A DNA stretch of 64,000 nucleotides. Origin: Antennarius striatus. Taxonomy: Eukaryota; Chordata; Actinopteri; Lophiiformes; Antennariidae. Below the pieces are notes generated by a model. That model saw only the letters and a list, made by a program, of their open reading frames with translations. It was not told where the DNA came from and did not search any database. How positions within the stretch are numbered: position 1 is the stretch's first letter; each line of letters starts with the position of its first letter. Positions 21,501-31,989 of the stretch are shown piece after piece. Location: NCBI RefSeq assembly GCF_040054535.1, contig NW_027172342.1, positions 30,001 to 94,000 of the forward strand, given 5' to 3'. A program made the translations under genes and the position numbers.

Positions 21501-24029
21501 AACATGTTTACATCACGTGAATCACTTGTATAATGGCGACTACATGGAGAGAAACACGGCGTCGGCCGCCTGTGGATAAGGAGCGCTTTGAAGCGCTTTC
21601 CTTTGTTCTTATGTAAATTATCAGATCTCCGGTTTTCCGGGGTCAATCGGCTCCAAATAAAAACCGGAAGAAAGTTTCACATCTATACTGTCACGGAAAC
21701 ATGACCACAGCAACCCACATGACAGACTTCATTAGTTAAGAAGGGTTTAAAAACACATGCGCTCAGATCACGGCGCCGTGATAGTCGGGCTTTAAGGGTT
21801 AAGTTGCTCTATCGAGCTGGAAAGCACAATTATGATGCAGACGCACTCTCCCGGCGACCCAACACAGCCCCTGCCGAAGAGTCACCGAAAGATGTTGAAC
21901 TTATTCACCAGTTTATATCCCACCATCTTGCAGACACTGATGTCATTTCTCCTGACATTGTCGATGCAATCTGCCAGAGTCAGCTGGTTAAAGCCTCTCA
22001 GGCCGTTGATTCTGGTCAGTGTTGCATGACCCTGATCGAGTCGCTTTCACGTAGAGCCGATGCTGTACTAGAAAGTTACATCTCTGAAGATCACTTACCT
22101 GTTGTTCCAGCGCTGTCTCACTCCAGCTTGAAAGAAAAACAGAGGGCAGACCCAAGCATGAGAGAACTCATTCACCAGATGGAGACAGGAGAGAAGGTCC
22201 CACCAACAGCTAGGGTAGAATTGCCCGAACTCCCTCTTTTGTTGCGAGAATGGACAAGGTTAGAACTCATAGATGGTATCTTGTACCGCAAACGTCACAA
22301 CAATGCAGCTTTGTCATACCAACTTGTTCTCCCTGATGAACTCCGCCCTTTTGTACTGAAGAGCCTTCATGATGATATGGGTCACCTTGGAATCGATCGC
22401 ACCCTTGATCTTGTTCGTGCACGGTTCTATTGGCCTAAAATGGCTAGGGACGTCGAACAAAAGATTAGGACCTGTGGCCGCTGTGTGCGAAGGAAAACCC
22501 TTCCTGAGAAGAGTGCACCACTTGTCAATATAATCACCTCACGTCCCCTCGAGTTACTCTGTATGGATTTCCTGAGCCTCGAGCCTGACTCTAGTAATGC
22601 CAAGGACATTCTTGTTTTAACAGATCACTTTACAAAGTTTGCTGTGGCCCTTCCAACACCAAACCAAAAGGCAAAAACTGTGGCAAAATGTTTATGGGAC
22701 AATTTTATTGTCTATTATGGCATCCCCGAGCGTATCCACACAGATCAAGGAACAGATTTTGAATCAAAATTGATCAAAGAATTGTGTGAAGTTGCAGGAA
22801 TCCAGAAGAGTCGAACTACACCGTACCATCCCAGAGGCAATCCCGTGGAGCGATTTAATCGGACACTTTTGAGCATGCTTGGAACACTGGAAGAGAAGCA
22901 AAAGTCAAAATGGAAGGACTATGTGAAACCATTAGTTCATGCATACAACTGTACTAAGAACGATGTGACCGGTTACACACCTTATGAGTTAATGTTTGGC
23001 CGAACACCCCGTCTTCCTGTCGATATGGTTTTTGGACTACCACTGCTGGGGACCAAGTACAAAAGTCATTCACAATATGTTCAAGGACTGAAGTTACGAC
23101 TGGAAGAGAGTTTCAAAATAGCCTCAGAGAATGCTCATAAATCAGCAGAACGAAACAAAACACGGTTTGATCAGAGAGTCATACCAGCAGCATTGGAAGC
23201 AGGTGATCGAGTGCTTGTGAGGAATGTGCGTCTCAGGGGAAAACATAAACTATCTGACAAGTGGGAAGAAGACGTCTATGTGGTGGTTAGCAGAGCTGGT
23301 GATCTCCCAGTCTACAAAGTGAAGCCGGAAATCGGAGATGGGCCCATTCGCACTCTCCATAGAGACCTCCTTCTCCCCTGTGGTTTCCTTCCATCTAAGG
23401 AAGACCGTAGGGCATCATTTGACACAATTCCTGCTGTAAGACCATGTACTCGTTCTCGTCAAGTTGTTGACCATTGTAGTCAAGATGCTGACGGCTCCTT
23501 GGAGTACCTTGCTAGTGATGATGATTTTGAGACCGTAGTTTCACTGAATCCAAACTTACCCGCAGTCCAATTCACCATGGACAAAGACATTCCAGCTCCT
23601 GTTCCTTCGTCATCGATTGTAGCTGTCCAAAGCAGTCCTCTAACTCCTCCGTCTGTTAGCCCTGTGGTCTCGGAAGTATTTGAAGAGGAATCAAGGGTGG
23701 AAGGAAATCTTGTTAATAAGTCACAAATTGAAAACTTACCTGAAGAGTCATTCCAGCTAGTTGCCACTGACGCAGATCCACCAGTTGCCACTAATGCAGA
23801 GCCACCAGTTGCCACTGACTCAGAGCCATTAGTTGCCACTGAAGTAGCTGACCATGACCCAACTCTTAGACGTTCAACCCGTCAACGTTTAGCTCCTGAT
23901 CGACTCCAATATACAGCTCTTGGTAAACCCTCAGAATCTGTAGTTCAACTGGTAATACGCAGCTTGTCCAACCTCCTAGGTGTTTCACCCCCATCAGATC
24001 TGGTTGTGCCGTCTGTTGAAATTGTTTAG
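18515..24029 (+). pseudogene. Gypsy Pol (protease, RT, RNase H, integrase), broken
   Basis: Protease with LLDTGSQVTTVP, reverse transcriptase with IDYRKLN, VLDLKSGYYQIEM, MPQGVTNAP and FLDDLI, then RNase H with [15 protein letters not shown]. The integrase has an HHCC zinc domain (HLGIDRTL...CGRCVRRK) and a DDE core (MDFLSLE, TDQGTDFES, E in NPVERFNR). The C-terminal tail has three short VATDxEP-like repeats. Two lesions are visible: a one-base frameshift at about 20150-20165 (frame 2 to frame 1) and the MITE at 20838-21798. The downstream frame at 21804 is in phase with 20188-20837 once the MITE and one TTAA are discounted. Non-functional as it stands. Confidence 0.88.
20838..21798. mobile_element. 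Non-autonomous piggyBac-type MITE in Gypsy pol
   Basis: 961-base insertion flanked by TTAA at 20834-20837 and 21799-21802, with inverted ends CCCTTTTAGC / CCCTTAAAGC. No transposase frame is present. Inside, a ~175-base tandem duplication can be seen: 21009-21177 and 21184-21358 share the CACAGTCAAAT...TTTTGAACTC...GTGCCACTCT pattern. The end sequences differ from the autonomous piggyBac at 6.6-9.7 kb, so that element is probably not its mobiliser. Confidence 0.85.
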
Positions 24030-24070
24030 TTAGCATGCAACGGGACGAGCATAGTTTAAGGACGGGAGAG

Positions 24071-24434
24071 CACGTCACGTCCGGACACACCCACATACAC
24101 ACACGCACACACACGCCATTGCCAACGGACCAATTACGGCTTGGACTTGACCCTGGATTATTTTGGACAATGAGTGTGATGATAAATATTGTGTGTGGGT
24201 TTATCTGAAATGTACTTCACTTTAGTTAATTTTATTCCTTCTGCAGAGAGTGAATATTGGGGTTCACTGTATATATATATTTTTTTTCTTCACAAATTAA
24301 TATAATTAATTGCACATAAAGTTCTGTGTTTGTGTGGTTCATTGCACCGCTACCTCCATGAGTCGAATTGGTCTTCTGATTGACTAGTCCGAAAGCTAAT
24401 ATCTTTAATTAATGTAGCCTGGAAACTTGCTACA
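24071..24434 (+). repeat. Gypsy 3' LTR, truncated at its 5' side
   Basis: Matches 16453-16815 of the 5' LTR, ending GGAAACTTGCTACA. The first ~499 bases of the LTR are absent: the sequence passes directly from the end of pol (24029) through a purine-rich stretch (AAGGACGGGAGAG) into the middle of the LTR. Confidence 0.85.
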
Positions 24435-24752
24435 GTTCCAATATTCAACGTCCCTACTCTCAGTCCTCTACTCTTGGCGCTCCTCTTCTCTTTCTTCGAG
24501 CGAACGCACTTTCCTCCTCTCCTTCTTTGACCAACAGTAATCCAATTTCCACCGGCGCCCTGTAGGTCAACAGCGCCGATGGCAGTCGTTGTTAACCCGG
24601 GCTTCGACCGATCCGGTATGGAAGTCGTAGATTTGATTCGCATCTTTGATTTGGCAAAAGTTTTACGCCGGATGCCCTTCCTGACGCAACCCTCTGTATT
24701 TATCCGGGCTTGGGACCGGCACATTAAGACACTGGCTTGTGTCCTCTTGCGG
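24435..24752 (-). mobile_element. LINE copy A, 5' portion
   Basis: Minus-strand sequence matching the first ~320 bases of the full-length LINE copies, starting CCGCAAGAGGAC at 24752 and including the MCRSQARINTEGCV frame. It stops at the GTTC target duplication (24435-24438) at the Gypsy 3' end. It continues the element interrupted at 15950-15953, where GTTC is repeated. Confidence 0.9.
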
Positions 24753-24900
24753 CTACATTAAAAAAAAAACAAAAATAAATAAATACATTTAAAATAAATA
24801 AATAGATAAATAATAATAATCATAATAATAATCATAATAATAATATAAAGAAACACACAAACATGCAAAAAACCAAAAAAACAAAACCCAAAACACTTAC

Positions 24901-24966
24901 TAGTAGCCGACACACTTCTGCTAGTCCAGGGTTGAGTTTGAGGTGATGTCAGGTCTATTGTATTAT
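24901..24966 (-). other. Candidate upstream exon of the unrecognised minus-strand gene
   Basis: A 66-base block with a strong acceptor (CATTCTTTTTTAG) and donor (A|GTAAGTG) on the minus strand. Only one of three frames is open (NTIDLTSPQTQPWTSRSVSAT). It ends in phase 1, which matches the start phase of the exon at 13213. Splice-site strength and phase are the only support. Confidence 0.35.
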
Positions 24967-25195
24967 CTAAAAAAGAATGGGGCAGAGATAATAATACATT
25001 ATATTCATTTTTACAGGGAAAACATATGCTAGTGCTTACACAAACACACAGAGAACACTGTCTCAGAACCGTCTCATTTGAGTAATTTAAATAATTAAAT
25101 ATTTTATTTTATAATTAATTGATTTATAATTAAAAACACTTGTTCTTAGATTTCCTTAACTCTTATTATCTGCTACAGTATTTACTCTGAGGGGA

Positions 25196-25268
<73 letters not shown>
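25196..25268. repeat. (CA)n microsatellite
   Basis: About 36 uninterrupted CA dinucleotides. Confidence 0.98.
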
Positions 25269-25271
<3 letters not shown>

Positions 25272-25496
25272 CTACCTAACTAATTGATCTTTACCACGAA
25301 CAATCACTTGGAAAACCCCTTGATTCGCTAACTTGACCCTCTCGTCACATGATCACCTCATGACTGACAAAACCAAGAGTTTCAACGCAACTTTCTCATG
25401 GTACCCCCATCATAAGAAATGTGTGACACAAACCTATTGCATCATACGAACACCACATGATCACCACATGATCACCACATGATTGACAAAAGGGAG

Positions 25497-25670
25497 AGAG
25501 GGAGGGACATTCACCAGAAGGGGCGGGATATATTTTTTCTGTATTTTAAATTTATGCAACATCATCCAATAGGGAGGGATATACACCGGAAGTAGCGGGA
25601 TATACACCGGACGTGGGGGCTGGACATACACCGGAAGTGGGGGCGGGACATACACCAGAAGGTGCGGGAC
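25497..25670. repeat. Short degenerate tandem repeat (ATACACCGGAAGTGGGGGCGGG-like)
   Basis: Repeated GGGATATACACCGGAAG and GGACATACACCAGAAG words at ~22-30-base spacing, unequal and degenerate. Confidence 0.7.
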
Positions 25671-25745
25671 TTGATACGGTCAAAGAGGTCAAAGTCATGA
25701 AACATAATTGACAGAAGGTGGGACTGATATTCTCTGAACAGCAAC

Positions 25746-25775
25746 ACTCCCCTCAAACTCTCGTTTGAGGGGAGT
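25746..25775. repeat. Perfect 13-bp-stem inverted repeat
   Basis: ACTCCCCTCAAAC, four-base loop TCTC, then GTTTGAGGGGAGT. It lies just downstream (in transposase sense) of the Tigger remnant. It could be a foldback at a deletion junction. Its function is unknown. Confidence 0.9.
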
Positions 25776-25799
25776 TTGCTCCATACCAAATTCATCGTC

Positions 25800-26965
25800 C
25801 TGTATGACACTTAGTTCCAGGCTTTGTAGATGATGGTGATGCAGTGGTAGATGTTGAAATGATTTTTCCAAAAATCTGGAAGGGTCAGCTGCGTGTCACT
25901 AGTCGCGTCGAAGCATCGTTGAAAAAGGAATTTGGTCTAGAGCTTCTTGAAATTTGCAATGACTTGCTGGTCCATGGGTTGAAGCAGAGGTGTTGTATTA
26001 GCAGGAAGACACTTGATTTTGACAAAATCAAATTCCTGTCAAGTCTTCTTCCAAACCTGGAGGGTGGGCAGGACCATTATCCATCAAGACAACAGCGTAG
26101 TGGCAACTTCTTTTCCTCCAAATATGTCTTGACGGCCGGGGCAAACACCTCATGCACCCACTCAGTAAAAATTTTTCTCGTCAGCCAAGCCTTTGTGTTT
26201 GACCTCCACATAACAGGCAATCTACCCTTGATTACATTATTAACCTTAAATGCTCTTGGATTTTCAGAATGACAAATGAGAAGAGGCTTTACTTTAAAAT
26301 CACCGCTAGCATTGCCACACAAGAGAGTTAGCTTATCCTTCATCGGTTTGTGGCCTGGCATCGACTTCTCCTCACGTGTGAGGTAGGTTCTTCGTGGCAT
26401 TTTCTTCCAGAAAAGTCCAGTTTTGTCCATATTGAACACTTGTTGGGGGAAGATATTGCTCCGCCTTGATGTAATTCGCAGATTCCACTTTAAACTTTTC
26501 GGCAGCTCCCTTGTCCGAACTTGCTGCCTCCCCATGACGAACAACTGAGTGTATCCCACTTCTTTTCAAACCACCCACTGCTTGCTTTAAAATCAAACCC
26601 TTCCGGAATAATGCTAGGATCTTTTTTTAAATCAAATCTTCATACAATTGTCTTGCTTTGGCACCAATTGCATCTTCACTAAGAGTATCACCTGCTAACT
26701 GTTTCTCGTTGACGAAAATCAGCAAAAGTTTCTCCACTTGCTCAAATACCTGTGGCCTTTGTTTGCTAAAAACACTAGATCCTTTAGCCACATCGCTTGC
26801 ATTAAGCTGGTCTTTATTTTTTAGGATGGTGTTTGTCGATTTCGCCATCCCGAACTCCTTCATATTTTGCTATTGATTCTTTTTTAAATTCAATAGTTTT
26901 GCGCACTACTTTCCTCTTTCCTTCACCAGCTTTACCACTTGCACTTGCTTTCTTAAGACCCATGA
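25800..26965 (-). pseudogene. Tigger transposase pseudogene (TIGD1-like)
   Basis: Starts with a MGLKKASASGKAGEGKRK-type N-terminus (about 26961), a helix-turn-helix region (MAKSTNTILKNKDQ) and the DNA-binding CENP-B-like segment. The DDE endonuclease core follows, with FNMDKTGLFWKKMP (first Asp, 26430 region) and a broken second motif near 26080 (CCLDG then a stop). Several frameshifts divide it into pieces at 26863-26627, 26596-26372 and 26559-26077. Non-functional. Confidence 0.85.
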
Positions 26966-27260
26966 TTAGGGGCTAATATGCGACGCAAAACTAAAAAAAA
27001 AAAGGTTAATAACAGCGTAAATAACAATGAACAGGTCTGCTCTGAACGAACTTTGAATACGAATGCACTACAGAGGAAGCATCGTGGGCATTCAAGTTCG
27101 CTCGGCTCCGGAGTGAGTCGCATTCGGGTACGCTCGGCTTCTTTCGGTTTGGTCGGGAGTCAAATTTTTGGTCGAGTTCAGAGACGTAAATTTCCCAAAT
27201 TTTCTGGTCGAAAACCGATTTGGTCGAGAACAGAAGCGTTCGAAAAGCGAGGGTTGACTG
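25800..27260 (-). mobile_element. Tigger (pogo/Tc1-mariner) element, one end preserved
   Basis: Minus-strand element whose 5' terminus is at 27260: the complement begins CAGTCAACCCTCGCTTTTCG next to TA (27261-27262), a Tigger-type inverted repeat. The transposase remnant follows from 26965. The opposite inverted repeat was not found, so the 3' end is deleted or degraded near 25.8 kb. Confidence 0.8.
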
Positions 27261-27262
27261 TA

Positions 27263-28412
27263 CTATGAAAACCAAGTGTTTTAAACTTTGGGTCTAATAA
27301 AGGTGCAATTGAATTCACACTTGTTTCAATCCACGACAACTTTTCATTCATTCTGCCATGGATTTGTCCTAGTTGTTGGCCATGTCATTGGTGTATTGAA
27401 TTAACTATTCATTTAACGCGGGGGTGTCAAAGGCAAATACACAGAGGGCCAAAACACAAGCAGAGGGCCAGTCTGGTTCAATGTTTATTACATATTGAAA
27501 TGAACATATTCTATTGAATCAAAAGCTAACAGTGTTTATTTTATGTAATGATTAAAAAACTGAAGCAATATTTTGTTATGGCTGTCAGTAACTTCAAGGG
27601 GAAACATTTTCAACATCAAAGAAGTACATGTCCTTCAACACAATGTGTTCCTTAATACCCAGATAAATGAAAATGCATGCATTATAAACTGAACCAGTTG
27701 TTTCCTTTCTCATGGCTCTTATCTGCAATTTTCCTTGAATCCATTCAACTTAAATAAAATACAAAAATCTATGGCACACAGACAAAACGATACTTCCCTC
27801 AAGGAGACATCCCGTCTGTCTGAAACAAATGTAACTGAATTTAAACTGAATGTTCCTGCTGATATTTGATGGTGTCTCATCTTTAGTACAAGTTCATCAA
27901 TGTCCGGGGTCAATCTTCAGGGTTGAGTGAAGGTGTTTCAGACGGCTGAGATGTTTTCTTCAACTTCAGCAGAAATATTCTTCACACACGTATGTGTGGC
28001 TAAAGATGGAGAGCGTCCGAGCAGCTTGGATGTGCAGCTGGGACATTGTGTCAGATGAAACTGCAAACTCAGAAGACACACAGGTTGACCCTTGACCTCT
28101 CTGAACATAAACTGACCCCCACCTGGCTTGAAGCCCCCTGCTCTCCACCTTCCCTTTAGCCATTTTTGAAGGGAGTAGTTATATCTAACCTCCGCTCTGA
28201 CTGCTGATAAACAATGACACCGAAGCCTGCTCGCTGCACTGCATTTACTTCCTCTACCGTTGGATTGTGGGGAATGTAGTTGGTGTGTGCAAAACACCAG
28301 TGGGCCATTGTGGCCTGCTGGCCGGTCCTAATAGTGACTAAGAATCATCCCGCAGGCCGTAAGTAATTCGACATGTAATTTGACATGTGATTTAACGTGT
28401 AATTCAATGTAT
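27263..28412. other. Possible degraded hAT-type non-autonomous element
   Basis: No gene. Near 27420 the words GGGGGTGTCAAAGGCAAAT and AGAGGGCC, and near 28300 the words GGGCCATTGTGGCC and CCGCAGGCCGTAAG, resemble ends of fish/mammal hAT-Charlie elements (GGGGTGTCAAAC, GAGGGCC). Clean inverted ends and 8-base duplications were not established. Confidence 0.35.
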
Positions 28413-31400
28413 CCGCAAGAGGACACAAGCCAGTGTCTTATTGTGCCGGTCCCAAGCCCGGATAAATACAGAGGGTTGCGTCAGGAAGGGCATCCGGCGT
28501 AAAACTTTTGCCAAATCAAAGATGCGAATCAAACCTATGACTTCCATACCGGATCGGTCGAGGCCCGGGTTAACAACGACCGTCATCGGCGCTGTTGACC
28601 TACAGGGCGCCGGTGGAAATTGGATTACTGTTGGTCGAAGAAGGAGAGGAGAAAAGTGCGTTCGCTCGAAGAAAGAGAAGAGGAACACCAAGAGTATAGG
28701 ACTGAGAGTAGGGACGTTGAATGTTGGAACTATGACAGGAAAAGGTAGAGAGTTGGTTGACATGATGCAGAGGAGGAAGGTAGACATACTGTGTGTACAG
28801 GAGACCAGGTGGAAAGGTAGCAAGGCTAGAAGTTTAGGAGCAGGGTTCAAGTTGTTCTATCATGGTATAGATGGGAAGAGAAATGGAGTAGGAGTTATCT
28901 TGAAGGAGGAGTTTGTTAGGAATGTCCAGGAGGTAAAAAGAGTGTCGGATAGAGTGATGAGTCTGAAGCTAGAAATAGAAGGTGTGATGTTCAATGTTGT
29001 TAGCGGGTATGCTCCACAGGTAGGATGTAAGCTGGAGGAGAAAGAGAAATTCTGGTCGGACTTTGATGAAGTGATGCAGAGCATACCTAGAAGTGAGAGA
29101 GTTGTCATTGGAGCAGACTTCAATGGACATGTTGGTGCAGGAAACAGAGGTGATGAGGAGGTGATGGGCAGGTTTGGTATCCAGGAGAGGAACGCAGAAG
29201 GACAGATGGTAGTTGACTTTGCAAAAAGGATGGAAATGGCTGTAGTGAATACTTTCTTCCAGAAGAGGCAGGAACATAGAGTGACCTATAAGAGTGGCGG
29301 TAGGAGCACACAGGTAGACTACATCTTGTGTAGACGGTGTAACCTGAAGGAGATCAGTGACTGTAAAGTAGTGGTAGGTGAGAGTGTAGCCAAACAGCAT
29401 AGGATGGTGGTGTGTAGGATGACTCTGGTGGTGAGGAAGATGAAGAGGGCAAAGGCAGAGCAGAAGACGAAAGGGTGGAAGCTGAAAAAGGAAAAGTGTT
29501 GCATGACTTTTAGGAAGGAGTTAAGACAGGCCCTGGGTGGTCAGGAGGTGCTTCCAGAAGACTGGACAACTAGAGCTAATGTGATCAGGGAGACAGGTAG
29601 GAGAGTACTTGGTGTGTCATCTGGAAGGAAAGTAGATAAGGAGACTTGGTGGTGGAATGAGGAGGTACAGGAGTGTATACAGAGAAAGAGGTTAGCCAAG
29701 AGGAAGTGGGACACTGAGAGGACTGAGGAGAGTAGACAGGAGTACAGGGAGATGCAGCGTAAGGTGAAGGCAGAGGTAGCAAAGGCCAAACAAGAAGCTT
29801 ATGATGACTTGTATGCTAGGTTGGACAGTAAGGAGGGAGAGACTGATCTATACCGGTTGGCAAGACAGAGAGACAGAGATGGGAAGGACGTGCAGCAGGT
29901 TAGGGTGATTAAGGATAGGGATGGAAGTCTATTGACAGGTGCCAGTAGTGTAATGGGAAAATGGAAAGAGTACTTTGAAGAGTTGATGAACATGGAAAAT
30001 GAGAGAGAACAAAGACTAGAAGAGGTGACTGTTGTGGACCAGGATGTAGCAAAGATTAGTCAGGATGAAGTGAGGAGGGCATTGAAGAGGATGAAGAGTG
30101 GAAAGGCAGTCGGTCCTGATGATATACCTGTAGAGGTTTGGAAGTGTCTAGGAGAGGTGGCAGTAGAGTTTCTGACTGGTTTGTTCAACAGGATCTTATA
30201 TAGTGAGAAGATGCCTGAGGAATGGATGAGAAGTGTGCTGGTGCCCATTTTTAAGAACAAGGGAGATGTGCAGAGCTGTGGCACCTACAGAGGAATAAAG
30301 CTGATGAGCCATACAATGAAGTTATGGGAGAGAGAAGTGGAAGCTAGACTAAGGGCAGAAGTGAACATTTGTGAGCAGCAGTATGGTTTCATGCCAAAAA
30401 AGAGTACTACAGATGCAGTATTTGCTTTGAGGATGTTGATAGAGAAGTACAGAGAAGGCCAGAGGGAGCTGCATTGTGTTTTTGTAGATCTAGAGAAAGC
30501 TGATGACAGGGTGTCCAGAGACGAACTGTGGTATTGTATGAGGAAGTCTGGAGTGTCAGAGAAGTATGTTAGAGCGGTGCAGGACATGTATGAGGACTGT
30601 AAGACAGTGGTGAGGTGTGTGTAGGTGTGACAGAGGAGTTCAAGGTGGAGGTGGGACTGCATCAGGGATCAGCTCTGAGCCCCTTCTTGTTGCTTTGGTG
30701 ATGGACAGGCTGACAGACGAGGTTAGACAGGAATCTCCATGGACTATGATGTTTGCAGATGACATTGTGATCTACAGTGAGAGCAGGGAACAGGTGGAGG
30801 AGAAGCTAGAGAGGTGGAGGTTTGTCCTGGAAAGGAGAGGAATGAAGGTTAGCCGCAGTAAGACAGAGTACATGTGTGTGAATGAGAGGGACCCAAGTGG
30901 AAGAGTGAGGTTACAGGGAGAAGAGATCAAGAAGGTGGAGGATTTGAAGTACTTAGGCTCAACAGTCCAGAGCAATGGAGAGTGTGGAAAAGAGGTGAAG
31001 AAGCGTGTCCAGGCGGGATGGAACGGGTGGAGGAAAGTGTCAGGTGTGATGTGTGATAGAAGAGTTTCAGCTAAAATGAAAGGAAAGGTGTACAAAACTG
31101 TGGTGAGACCAGCGATGTTGTTTGGTCTAGAGACAGTGTCACTGAGGAAAAGACAGGAGGCAGAGCTGGAGGTAGCAGAGATGAAGATGCTGAGGTTCTC
31201 TCTGGGAGTGACCAGGAAGGATAGGATCAGGAATGAGTACATCAGAGGGACAGCACATGTTAGAGGTTCTGGAGATAAAGTCAGAGAGGCCAGACTGAGA
31301 TGGTTTGGACATGTCCAGAGGAGATATAGTGAATATATTGGTAGAAGGATGCTGAGCTTTGAACTGCCAGGGAGGAGGCCTAGAGGAAGACCAAATAGGA

Positions 31401-31535
31401 GGTTTATGGATGTAATGACGGAGGACATGAAGGTAGTTGGTGTGAGAGAAGACGATTCAAAGGACAGAGCTAGATGGAGGAAATTGATTCGCTGTGGCGA
31501 CCCCTGAAGGGAAAAGCCGAAAGGGAAAGAAGAAG
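28413..31535 (+). mobile_element. RTE-type LINE copy B, near full length
   Basis: Begins CCGCAAGAGGAC like the other copies and ends in the (GAA)-type tail. A short possible target duplication ATGTAT lies at 28407-28412 and 31536-31541. Coding content: 28441-30624 and 30617-31507. Overall very similar to copy C at 47.3 kb. Confidence 0.88.
28441..31507 (+). pseudogene. LINE copy B endonuclease-reverse transcriptase, frameshifted
   Basis: First frame (28441-30624, 727 codons): basic N-terminus, AP-endonuclease domain from GLRVGTLNVGTMTGKGREL through VQETRWKG, GADFNGHVG and HRMVVCRM, a linker, then reverse transcriptase fingers/palm ([38 protein letters not shown]). The frame ends at TAG near 30622. 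A two-base deletion relative to copy A moves the rest (FADDIVI palm motif, thumb, C-terminus) into another frame. A further one-base loss near 30690 is seen relative to copy C. Motif A has Asp in EKADDRV where copy C has Tyr. Confidence 0.85.
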
Positions 31536-31579
31536 ATGTATTTCAAGGTGCTCAGCTGCCATTACACTGGCGCCCCCCC

Positions 31580-31944
31580 TAGCGGCAGCTCGCACACCAC
31601 AAGGGGTGCGCGCACCACACTTTGGGAATCCCTAATCTACAGTATGTAGCCAATTACATCGGGAAATCCTAAAAGAAATGAAAGTTACTAATTCAAGTCT
31701 GAGGTTAGAGCACAATGTCATTAAGTATCACATGATACACGTCTGTTGTTCTCCTCTAATACAGGCAAACATCTTAAAAACTAGAACCAAGGCAGTCACA
31801 GACTGCAATATCCCACGACACCCCTGAATTCAACATTTTACCCTGATCTACTTGCATAGGTCAGGGTAGATCAAAGCTCTGGCTTTGATCTACAGTCTTA
31901 TTCACCTGCACTGGCCTTCTCCCTAGTCTTTTTAATTAAAAAAA
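31580..31944. repeat. Direct repeat R, copy 1 (hAT-like end sequence)
   Basis: About 360 bases, from GCGGCAGCTCGCACACCAC through GGGAATCCCTAATCTACAG to TCCCTAGTCTTTTTAATTAAA, recur nearly unchanged at 32980-33340. The CACCACACTTTGGGAAT word resembles hAT inverted ends (TTTGGGAACC). Confidence 0.85.
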
Positions 31945-31989
31945 AATATATATATACACTTATTTCCGCAAAGGGGAATTAAGAACGCA

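Larger units (their letters stand above)
15954..24434 (+). mobile_element. Ty3/Gypsy LTR retrotransposon inserted in LINE copy A
   Basis: An 8.5-kb plus-strand element bounded by the 4-base duplication GTTC (15950-15953 and 24435-24438), with termini TGTAACC and GCTACA. Order: 5' LTR, gag, protease-RT-RNase H-integrase, 3' LTR. Pol order (RNase H before integrase) is Gypsy type. A 961-base piggyBac-type MITE interrupts pol. The shared LTR segment is nearly identical (about two substitutions and one indel over ~364 bases), implying a recent insertion. Confidence 0.92.
24753..25745. other. AT-rich DNA with simple repeats
   Basis: A-rich/(AATAA)n DNA follows the LINE 5' end to about 24890. Then come the candidate exon, AT-rich sequence, a (CA)n tract and a GC-richer block with five or so GGGA(C/T)ATACACCGGAAG-like ~20-base words at 25500-25670. 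No gene was recognised on the plus strand. Confidence 0.6.

Noticed and set aside
23480..23839. Minus-strand Ser/Thr-rich protein opposite the Gypsy integrase tail
   Set aside because: Antisense of the VATDxEP repeats of the pol C-terminus.
27141..27268. Host exon encoding a basic peptide near 27.1 kb
   Set aside because: The sequence is the Tigger terminal inverted-repeat region (CAGTCAACCCTCG on the minus strand).
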